Assembly (NCBI GenBank): GCA_025210525.1
Contig: JAOARP010000003.1
Span: 21,575 to 85,574, forward strand
Direction of reading: 5' to 3'
DNA length: 64,000 nucleotides
DNA from: Marinisporobacter sp.
GTDB taxonomy: Bacteria > Bacillota > Clostridia > Peptostreptococcales > Thermotaleaceae
A program made the translations under genes and the position numbers. Below the pieces are notes generated by a model. That model ran no database searches, had not been told where the DNA came from, and saw only the letters and a program-made list of their open reading frames with translations. Positions within the stretch are counted from its first letter, which is position 1. Every line of letters begins with the position of its first letter. Shown here piece after piece: positions 18,485 through 25,681 of this stretch.

Positions 18485-18674
18485 TGGTCGAAAAGAAAAT
18501 CCTTCGGTTTTCGTTCAATCATCGTTCGGTTAAAAGAGAAAGATACTGGTAGAACAAAAGTAGATCATAAAGGCTATATATGACATAAAAATGGGTCGAT
18601 CTAGGTATTACTATCAATTGAATGATTAAGAATGGAAAAGATAGAGTACTTCTAAGGAAGGAAATATCTTTTTT
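18472..18674 (+). repeat. Direct repeat of about 200 bases, copy A
   Basis: Begins with TTTAAATGAATAGTGGTCG at the AlbA_2 stop codon and runs through a terminator repeat. It is nearly identical to 20268-20471. It contains GACATAAAAATGGGTCGATC, also present inside the first AlbA_2 gene (about 16294), so it seems built partly from decayed AlbA_2 sequence. Confidence 0.9.
18635..18674 (+). terminator. Loop-E-type terminator repeat, copy 6
   Basis: AAAAGATA/TATCTTTT stem, GAGTA facing GAAA, CTTC-TAAG-GAAG tip, T run. Part of the direct repeat. Confidence 0.82.
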
Positions 18675-18771
18675 ATTTTACAAAATCACAAAAATGGAGG
18701 AATTTATCAATCAAGAACGAATTTTATAGCATTAAACTATCAATAAAAAACGATATATAAGGAGAATGACA

Positions 18772-20091
18772 ATGAAAAAAGAACATAAAAAGATTATAAA
18801 TATTATTATAGGCATGATTTTGTATGCAGTAGTATTTTATTATGGAAGAGTGTTTGGGGATGGATATCATGATCTTAAGGGTCGCATGTACCATAATTTT
18901 GAAGATTTTGGGATAGAGCTTGAAGTATTTAACGATGAACTATCAAAGATATTGATTTTAAATGAGTATGATCATTATAAAGAAAAAGTATATATGAATG
19001 AAAATATCAGAAAGGAGTTCTATAGATCTAACTATAATGCATCAGATATGGGGAATGGACACTGGGCAACGGAGTATAATTTTATGTATGGGAATGTAAA
19101 TGATGTAATACAAAACATTCTATCAGATGAAAAAATTACTCCAACAGAAGAAAAATACTTAAAAAATTTATATGCTTATACAGAAGAATTAATCAAAGAA
19201 TATAGACAAATCGTAGGAAATTCACCTGAAAGCTATAACTACAAAAAACAAAGAAAACTAGAAAAACAAATCGTAGATATATACAATGATTATTCTCAAA
19301 AAGCAGATGATTTACTATGTAGAAAAGAATACAGCTTTTTAAAAACATACCATGGAGATTTTAAACATATGGGCTTTAAAAAGGCAAAGACCTATTGTGA
19401 AGAAATTTTTTCAAAATTAGTACTGAATCAAATACTAAAACACGATAACCAAGAAGATGTGAATCATAAAGAATATGTATTTAAGACTTCTTTGAAAGAG
19501 GGATTGCCATCAAACTTAAAACAACTTCAAAATGATCAGGCGGAATATGAAGTATCCTACAATAAAATAACAAAAAAGGTAAAGGTAAGAGCTACTAGCT
19601 ATCATGTACCACCTAAAAGAAAAAAAGAATCTGAAATAGACAAAATAGCAGATGAAACCATCAAACAGTTTAATAAAAATGCAATCCAATACAAAAGAAA
19701 AGCAAAATACGATAAAACAAAGTTAGATTATATAGAATATATGTATATAGAAAAAATAAATGATCTGTATGATGAGACGAAAAAAATAAAGATGGACATA
19801 ACGGGAAATGGTCTTGTGAGTTACTTTGAAATTATGGATTTCAATGATCAAAAGATGATTATGCCAATTGTTACAAAAGAAGAAATTCTATCAAAAATAA
19901 ATCCAAAAGCAACCATAAATGATTGTAACATAAAAAGAAATGAAAAAGGAAAGATAGAATATGTGGTAGATCTAACATACAAAGATACATTATATAAAGC
20001 TATATTTGATGGAGAAGATGGAAGTCTTACGTATTATAAGCGGTATATAAAGAAGACGAAGATGTTAACATATTCAGCGTGCTTTTTATAG
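18772..20091 (+). CDS. Membrane-anchored protein with C-terminal PepSY-like region, unknown
   Basis: 439 residues from the ATG best spaced from AAGGAGA. One N-terminal membrane helix (IINIIIGMILYAVVFYYG), then a mostly helical, lysine-rich extracytoplasmic part. Residues about 370-430 (EEILSKINPKATINDCNI ... YVVDLTYKDTLYKAIFDGEDGSLTYYKR) resemble a PepSY strand-helix unit, a fold often seen in peptidase-inhibiting or cell-wall proteins. The last residues (TKMLTYSACFL) overlap a PH-domain frame, so this C terminus may be a rearrangement product. Family not recognised. Confidence 0.6.
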   Translation: MKKEHKKIINIIIGMILYAVVFYYGRVFGDGYHDLKGRMYHNFEDFGIELEVFNDELSKILILNEYDHYKEKVYMNENIRKEFYRSNYNASDMGNGHWATEYNFMYGNVNDVIQNILSDEKITPTEEKYLKNLYAYTEELIKEYRQIVGNSPESYNYKKQRKLEKQIVDIYNDYSQKADDLLCRKEYSFLKTYHGDFKHMGFKKAKTYCEEIFSKLVLNQILKHDNQEDVNHKEYVFKTSLKEGLPSNLKQLQNDQAEYEVSYNKITKKVKVRATSYHVPPKRKKESEIDKIADETIKQFNKNAIQYKRKAKYDKTKLDYIEYMYIEKINDLYDETKKIKMDITGNGLVSYFEIMDFNDQKMIMPIVTKEEILSKINPKATINDCNIKRNEKGKIEYVVDLTYKDTLYKAIFDGEDGSLTYYKRYIKKTKMLTYSACFL

Positions 20092-20276
20092 GATATTTAT
20101 TTGCCAATACCTTTGTATTTCCTCTTATTGAATATAAGGAATGGAAATATAAGATAAAAGAAGATCAAATTGAATTAAATTATGGTGTGCTTATAAAAAC
20201 GAAAACCATTATTCCTATTTCAAGAATTCAGTATATAGATATTGAGCAAGGACCTATTTATAGAAGATTTAAATGA
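20043..20276 (+). pseudogene. Truncated bacterial PH-domain (YdbS/YdbT-like) fragment
   Basis: The frame gives a membrane segment (FSVLFIGYLFANTFVFPL) followed by YKIKEDQIELNYGVLIK, then TIIPISRIQYIDIEQGP and IYRRF, which is the start of a bPH2 domain of the YdbS/YdbT membrane family. It stops exactly where the 200-base direct repeat begins, so the rest of the gene was replaced. It has no own RBS-led start and overlaps the end of the gene before. Confidence 0.7.
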
Positions 20277-20471
20277 ATAGTGGTCGAAAAGAAAATCGTT
20301 CGGTTTTCGTTCAATCATCGTTCGGTTTAAAGAGAAAGATACTGGTAGAATAGAAGTGGATCATAAAGGCTATATATGACATAAAAATGAGTCGATCTAA
20401 GTATTACCATTAATTGAATGATTAAGAATGAAAAAGATAGAGTACTTCTAAGGAAGGAAATATCTTTTTTT
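20268..20471 (+). repeat. Direct repeat of about 200 bases, copy B
   Basis: Near-identical to 18472-18674, about 1.8 kb apart. Here it interrupts the PH-domain gene. The two copies bracket the PepSY-like/PH unit and would allow its loss by recombination. Confidence 0.9.
20431..20471 (+). terminator. Loop-E-type terminator repeat, copy 7
   Basis: AAAAAGATA/TATCTTTTT stem, GAGTA facing GAAA, CTTC-TAAG-GAAG tip, T run. Confidence 0.82.
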
Positions 20472-20479
20472 ATTCAAAA

Positions 20480-20595
20480 ATATGTGGTAAAAGAAGGAAT
20501 TTTGTCTATTATATAGAACAATTAATAATAACTTTATCAATAAGAAAAAAGTACTATTTATCATATAAAAATAGCATTTTTTTAGGAGGGGTCCT
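20480..20595 (+). promoter_or_regulatory. Upstream block shared with the McrB gene
   Basis: ATGTGGTAAAAGAAGGAATT followed by TTGTCTATTATATAGAA closely matches 29220-29261 before the McrB-like gene. TTGTCT (20503) with a 17-base spacer to ATAATA is a possible promoter. Similar control of the two defence genes is inferred. Confidence 0.55.
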
Positions 20596-23043
20596 ATGCA
20601 ATTAAATATAGAACAAAAAAAGCTCATACAAGCAAAACCAAATGGACAAATATTAATAAAGGGTGTAGCAGGAAGCGGAAAAACAACAGTAGCCGTAAAT
20701 AGAATACCCTTTTTACTCAATAACTATTGCTTTCAAAAGGAAGATTGTATTTTAGCTGTAACCTTCAATAAAACCCTTGTTAACTATATTGAATACTTAT
20801 ATGAAAAAGTAGACCAAGAAGATCAAATGTCCTTTAAAGAAATCATGAATGCTTCAGAAAATAAAGTAGACATACAAACTATCGATAGCATCATGTATAA
20901 ATATTTTATGAATTTTAAGAAAAAGAAAAAACTAGAATATGAAGTTTTATATAACAACAAGGAAAAAATAAACATACTATCAGAATCAATAGCACAGATG
21001 AAAAAAGAATATCCAAAAGTAAAAATACTAGATCAAAAGAAGACATTATTCATGCTAGATGAAATTGACTGGATCAAATCATGTGATTATATGGAAAAAG
21101 AAGAATATCAAAATATAGATCGACTAGGAAGAATGAGCAACAAAGGAAAAGAAGGACCCCAAAGATTAAACAAAAGATCAGATAGTAGAGCTGCTATATT
21201 TGAAGTGATGCTTCTTTACAATGAGAAATTAAAAGAAAAAGGATATATAGATTTTAAAGATATGGCATTACTTGCATTAGAAGAAGCAAAGAATGGCGTA
21301 CAAAAAAAGTATACGCATATATTAATAGATGAAAGCCAAGATTTAACAAGAGTACAAATAGAGTTTTTAAAATTACTCTATCATCCTAAAGAATATGGAA
21401 GCTTTTGTTTTATAGCAGATACAGCGCAAAGCATCTACCCCCATTCATGGTTTGTAAAGGGAAGAAGTTTTACAAGTATAGGATTTGATATGACAGGTAA
21501 AAGCAATTCCTTAAGCAAAAATTATCGAACCACTACTCAAATCGCACAAGCAGCCTATAGCTTAATAGAAAAAGATCCAAATATCGTAGAAGATGAAAAT
21601 TATGTAAAACCAGCGTTAATGGATAAAAAGGGAGAATATCCTGTATATAAATGGACCAAAAATCCTCAAGAAGAAGCAGAATATATAAAAAACGAAATAA
21701 AGAATAATCTACTATCAACCTATCAGGCAAAAGAGATTGCAATTATTGCTAGAAATAAAAATCAACTAGAATATATGGAAGGATACCTAAAGAATCAAGG
21801 AATAAAATGTAGCATCTTAAATAAAACCAATCCTAAATTTGAAGAAGACGAAATCAAGCTATTAACCATGCATTCCATAAAAGGGCTAGAATTTAAAGTT
21901 GTCATGATTATAGGACTAAACAAAGGAAAGATTCCCTTCGTATCCTATCAAGGAATGGAAGACTTGGAAATGCAAGAAACCTCTGATCGGAAATTATTCT
22001 ATGTGGGTATGACAAGAGCAACAGAATTATTATATTTAAGTAATAGTTCAAAGCCCTCTAAATTTATCTATGAATTAGAACCAAGCTACCTAAAAATTAG
22101 ACAAAATACAAAAATGAAGAAATTTTTTAGCATAAAATTAGATGAATACCTTTTTCAAGAAAGAATCATCGATTTATACTCTAACGAAGAAAGAGTAAGA
22201 CAATGGGTGATTTCAGAATTAATCCATACATATAAATATCCTATGAGTCTTATAGATGTAGAATACAAAGTCAACAATTTTTCAAATCCAGGTTTTGTAG
22301 ATATTGTTGTGAATATCTATAAAAAGAATACAAAAATTCCTTATATATTCATAGAAACAAAAGCAGCCTTTGGTGGAATTAATGGAGGGCTTGACCAACT
22401 AAAAAGCTATATGAGCAATAGTCAAACCTGCCAATACGGTATAGTAACAGATGGCAACGAACTTAGGATGATCAATAAAGGCTTTGAAGAAATTCAAGAT
22501 ATTCCACAATTTCATTCATCTATGATTCCTTCTAGTATAGAAGAATATACCTATGTAGATCTAAAACACAATAAAAATTATGAATTACTAAGAGATCCAA
22601 GTGATTACAAAGAATTAGTCATAAGAGATCAGCAACAAAATACAGACTACAAGGCTGAAAAATTAGAAGAGCTATACATGTACGGAGAAATCGTAGCAGG
22701 CATCCCAAAGCTTGCTAGTGAAGAAATAGGAAACAGCTTTCATCTGCCAACGGAATGGGTACAAAACAAAGAAGATTGCTTTTTACTAAAAGTCACTGGA
22801 GATAGTATGGAAGGTGCAAATATACAAGATGGGGATTATGTAGTTATCAAAAAACAAAACACAGCAGAAAACATGGATCTAGTAGCAGCTACCATTGATG
22901 AAAATGCTACCTTAAAAAAGTTCATGAGCATGGGAGACACCATTTTACTCATTCCAGAAAACAAAAAATACGAACCCATTCAAATGAAAAGTAATCAAGT
23001 ATATATCAATGGAGTTGTGATTGGCATATTGAAGAGAGGATAA
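20596..23043 (+). CDS. UvrD-type helicase fused to PD-(D/E)XK nuclease and LexA-like S24 peptidase
   Basis: 815 residues, RBS AGGAGGGG. Helicase motifs: GVAGSGKTT (about residue 23), LIDESQD (243), ADTAQSIYP (272), KNYRTTTQ (309), TMHSIKGLEF (423), FYVGMTRATELLYLS (465). Residues about 530-640 look like an HSDR_N_2-type nuclease (GFVDIVV... IFIETKA gives the D and ExK). Residues 700-815 are an S24 peptidase: cleavage site VAGIP with Ala701-Gly702, then GDSMEG with Ser737, then TLKKF with Lys774. Ser and Lys are 37 apart, as in LexA. The sequence supports self-cleavage that would detach the helicase-nuclease from its C-terminal domain; trigger and outcome are inferred. No helix-turn-helix is visible, so it is not a repressor. 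Confidence 0.9.
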   Translation: MQLNIEQKKLIQAKPNGQILIKGVAGSGKTTVAVNRIPFLLNNYCFQKEDCILAVTFNKTLVNYIEYLYEKVDQEDQMSFKEIMNASENKVDIQTIDSIMYKYFMNFKKKKKLEYEVLYNNKEKINILSESIAQMKKEYPKVKILDQKKTLFMLDEIDWIKSCDYMEKEEYQNIDRLGRMSNKGKEGPQRLNKRSDSRAAIFEVMLLYNEKLKEKGYIDFKDMALLALEEAKNGVQKKYTHILIDESQDLTRVQIEFLKLLYHPKEYGSFCFIADTAQSIYPHSWFVKGRSFTSIGFDMTGKSNSLSKNYRTTTQIAQAAYSLIEKDPNIVEDENYVKPALMDKKGEYPVYKWTKNPQEEAEYIKNEIKNNLLSTYQAKEIAIIARNKNQLEYMEGYLKNQGIKCSILNKTNPKFEEDEIKLLTMHSIKGLEFKVVMIIGLNKGKIPFVSYQGMEDLEMQETSDRKLFYVGMTRATELLYLSNSSKPSKFIYELEPSYLKIRQNTKMKKFFSIKLDEYLFQERIIDLYSNEERVRQWVISELIHTYKYPMSLIDVEYKVNNFSNPGFVDIVVNIYKKNTKIPYIFIETKAAFGGINGGLDQLKSYMSNSQTCQYGIVTDGNELRMINKGFEEIQDIPQFHSSMIPSSIEEYTYVDLKHNKNYELLRDPSDYKELVIRDQQQNTDYKAEKLEELYMYGEIVAGIPKLASEEIGNSFHLPTEWVQNKEDCFLLKVTGDSMEGANIQDGDYVVIKKQNTAENMDLVAATIDENATLKKFMSMGDTILLIPENKKYEPIQMKSNQVYINGVVIGILKRG

Positions 23044-23044
23044 A

Positions 23045-23224
23045 ATGGGGATGAATATTGATGAGATAAGAAAAATACACTATACACAAAAAGGAAGAGA
23101 AGAAAAAGCAATCAAAATAGCACAAAATCTATTGAAAATGGGATTATCTGTTGAACAAGTAGCACAAGCTTCAGAACTTAGTGTAGAAGAAGTAGAAGAG
23201 ATCAAAAAGAAAATGGTTCATTAA
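23045..23224 (+). pseudogene. C-terminal fragment of Rpn-family nuclease/transposase
   Basis: A 59-residue frame beginning MGMNIDEIRKIHYTQ and ending EEVEEIKKKMVH. It repeats the C terminus of the Rpn gene at 13076-14017, lacking the nuclease domain, and starts one base after the helicase-peptidase stop codon. It might still be made, since AGAGGATAA precedes it, but as a stand-alone helical peptide of unknown value. Confidence 0.75.
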
Positions 23225-23234
23225 TATCCATATT

Positions 23235-23275
23235 AAAAAGATAGAGTACTTCGAAGGAAGGAAATATCTTTTTTT
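23235..23275 (+). terminator. Loop-E-type terminator repeat, copy 8
   Basis: AAAAAGATA/TATCTTTTT stem, GAGTA facing GAAA; the tip reads CTTC-GAAG-GAAG. Ends the helicase-peptidase module. Confidence 0.82.
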
Positions 23276-23420
23276 ATTTCACAAAAAACCACACGCTACA
23301 AGAAATTACTCCAAAAGCATATATTTTTCGGAATGAAACAACGAAAAATGACAAATTTTTCATCATTATTTTTGTACTATAGAAGTAAAATATAATCTAA
23401 TGAAGTTCGGAGGAAATCTT

Positions 23421-25448
23421 ATGGCGATTACAATACCTGAAAGTATTAGTGCTTTACAAAATATAACAAACGGAGAAAAGAGACTATTTAAAGTCCTAAA
23501 AGATATACTTCCAGAGAATTATATGGTTTGGTATGAGTTGAGAGTAAATAGTAGATATCCAGACTTTATCATATTAGGACCAGATTTAGGATTAGTTGTA
23601 CTAGAAGTAAAGGATTGGCAGATAAGCTCTATTAGTGAGGCTGATTCCAATACATATACCCTTCATCAAAATGAAAATCATAAAAATCCAATAAAGCAAG
23701 CAAGAGAATATATGTTTCACATCGTAAATGAATTAAAAAAGGATAGAAAACTAACAGAGTCAAATGGAAAATATCAAGGGAACTTACGATTTTCCTATGG
23801 ACATGGTGTTGTATTTACTAGGATACTAAAAAGCTCTTTTGAGAAAAGCCCTTTTGTAGGAACAATAGAAGAAAAAGCTGTTATCTTCCAAGATGAATTT
23901 AAACAAATAGAAGAAAACCAAGATACAAACAGGCTTATCGAAAAGTTACGAGCTATGATTCCAAATGGATTTAACTTTCAAACATTAGAGAAAAACACCA
24001 TAGATCGAATAAGAGGAAATCTATTCAAAGAAGTAAAGCTTTCAACAGACAATGAAGCCATATTTAAAGTGATGAACCTCAATCAAGAAAGATATGCAAA
24101 AGGCTTAGGATACGGACATCGTGTGATTAGAGGAGTAGCAGGAAGTGGAAAAACTGTTGTTTTAATGTGTAGAGCAAAATATTTATCAGAGCTACATAAA
24201 GACTGGAACATACTCGTTCTTTGCTTTAATAAAACATTAGCAGCATATCTTAAAGATTCCATTATAGGTGAAAATATAAAAAATGTAGAAGTATCCCATT
24301 TACATGGATGGATCAATCCAATATTTAAGAATAATGGGTTAAATAGCGTTTATAAAGATGAAGATTTAACCAAGAATATATCTAAAATAACAGATACCAT
24401 GCTTCAAAAAGAGAAAAAATATGATGCTATCATCATAGATGAAGGACAGGACTTTGAAAAAGAATGGCTAGCCTTTATCGTAAAATGCTTAAGAAATCCA
24501 GAGCATAGCCATTTATTATTAGCTTCAGATGGTGCACAGAACTTATACAATAGAAAATATACACTAAAATCCATAGGGATCAAAGCATCTGGTAGAACCG
24601 TTATTATGAGAGAAAACTACAGAAATACAAAAGAGATATTAGACTACGCTCACAACTTTTTGATAGAAAGTATAGATGCAGAGGATAAAAACATAGAAGA
24701 TAATAACTATATAATAAACCCAAAAGCTAGCTTAAGAGAAGGAAATAATGTAAATCTTATGGACTGCTCAGATTTTTATGATGAAGCTTACAGGATTGTA
24801 GGAGAAATAACAAAGCTCAATAAAAATGGTATAAGGTTTGGGGACATATGTATTTTATATCCTTTCAAGAAATATAAAGATACAAATTATCTACAAATCA
24901 TAGAGGAAGTATTAAGCAAAGAAAATATTCCCTATTTTTCTATGAGTAAATCAAGTAATACAAAATCTAAATTCAAAATGGATTATGATAGCGTCAAACT
25001 ATCTACCATCCATAGCTCAAAAGGGCTAGACTTTAAAAAGGTATTTATCTGTGGAATTAATGATGGCATATTAAAATACTCAAGTTTAGAGAAAGCAAAG
25101 AAACTTCTTTATGTTGGAATGACAAGAGCGAGAAATGACTTAAGTATTACATATAGTGTAAATAATGATATAACAAGATCTATGGTTAAAACATACAAAG
25201 AAGTGGTAAGACCTAAAGCTACTTTTTCAAATAGAAAAGAAAAATATACATTTGTAGAGAAAGAGATCTTTAAACCTAAGAAGGAAAGAAAGGCAATAAA
25301 TACAGAGCGTAAACCTTATAACTTAGGTCAAGATTATGTTGCAGCCACAAAAGATACACAAAAGGATTCCTATATTCAAAAGGATAATCATGAAAGAAAA
25401 GGCGCATCAAAGGTAATGTCTCTTATAAAGAATATATTTGGAATTTAG
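23421..25448 (+). CDS. NERD nuclease-UvrD helicase fusion
   Basis: 675 residues from the ATG that follows CGGAGGAAATCTT (an upstream in-frame ATG at 23400 lacks an RBS). N-terminal NERD domain, residues about 15-130: YPDFIIL...LVVLEVKDW supplies the D and ExK of this nuclease-like fold. Helicase motifs: GVAGSGKT (about 238), IIIDEGQDF (343), SDGAQNLYN (374), ENYRNTKE (399), TIHSSKGLDF (530), LYVGMTRARNDL (565). The C-terminal 90 residues are lysine-rich and probably disordered. NERD-helicases occur in defence islands and on plasmids; a role in attacking foreign DNA is inferred. Monocistronic, no terminator repeat after it. Confidence 0.88.
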   Translation: MAITIPESISALQNITNGEKRLFKVLKDILPENYMVWYELRVNSRYPDFIILGPDLGLVVLEVKDWQISSISEADSNTYTLHQNENHKNPIKQAREYMFHIVNELKKDRKLTESNGKYQGNLRFSYGHGVVFTRILKSSFEKSPFVGTIEEKAVIFQDEFKQIEENQDTNRLIEKLRAMIPNGFNFQTLEKNTIDRIRGNLFKEVKLSTDNEAIFKVMNLNQERYAKGLGYGHRVIRGVAGSGKTVVLMCRAKYLSELHKDWNILVLCFNKTLAAYLKDSIIGENIKNVEVSHLHGWINPIFKNNGLNSVYKDEDLTKNISKITDTMLQKEKKYDAIIIDEGQDFEKEWLAFIVKCLRNPEHSHLLLASDGAQNLYNRKYTLKSIGIKASGRTVIMRENYRNTKEILDYAHNFLIESIDAEDKNIEDNNYIINPKASLREGNNVNLMDCSDFYDEAYRIVGEITKLNKNGIRFGDICILYPFKKYKDTNYLQIIEEVLSKENIPYFSMSKSSNTKSKFKMDYDSVKLSTIHSSKGLDFKKVFICGINDGILKYSSLEKAKKLLYVGMTRARNDLSITYSVNNDITRSMVKTYKEVVRPKATFSNRKEKYTFVEKEIFKPKKERKAINTERKPYNLGQDYVAATKDTQKDSYIQKDNHERKGASKVMSLIKNIFGI

Positions 25449-25681
25449 CTGTTTTTAGGGGGGATTTTATTTTAGAGTAGAGGATAAGACTATGAGGGGG
25501 CAGGTTTTCGAAATTTACTTATTTAAGCGTGACCCTATTTGGTAGGTAGTGTTATTAAGTACAGACAGTAATATGCTAATGAAAATATACAAATATATTC
25601 CAATGTATCTATGTGAAAATAGGTGGCTTTTTATGTTAAAACTACATGGTTGTTTAATAAATTTAAGATGGGGTGGAAATA
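25449..25681. other. Gap with no recognised gene
   Basis: About 230 bases separate the NERD-helicase from the RecQ unit. A 63-codon frame (25549-25740) overlaps the RecQ start and lacks an RBS, so I do not call it. A G-rich stretch is near 25495. Presumably holds the promoter of the RecQ-DprA pair. Confidence 0.5.

Larger units (their letters stand above)
23045..23275 (+). repeat. Rpn 3' end plus terminator, partial copy
   Basis: Second copy of 13813-14069, including the terminator hairpin; differs by a short internal deletion and point changes. Confidence 0.85.

Noticed and set aside
20596..23043. S24 domain as a phage repressor misjoined by assembly
   Set aside because: The reading frame is continuous, cleavage site, Ser and Lys are spaced as in LexA, and no repressor helix-turn-helix is nearby, so a genuine fusion is more likely.
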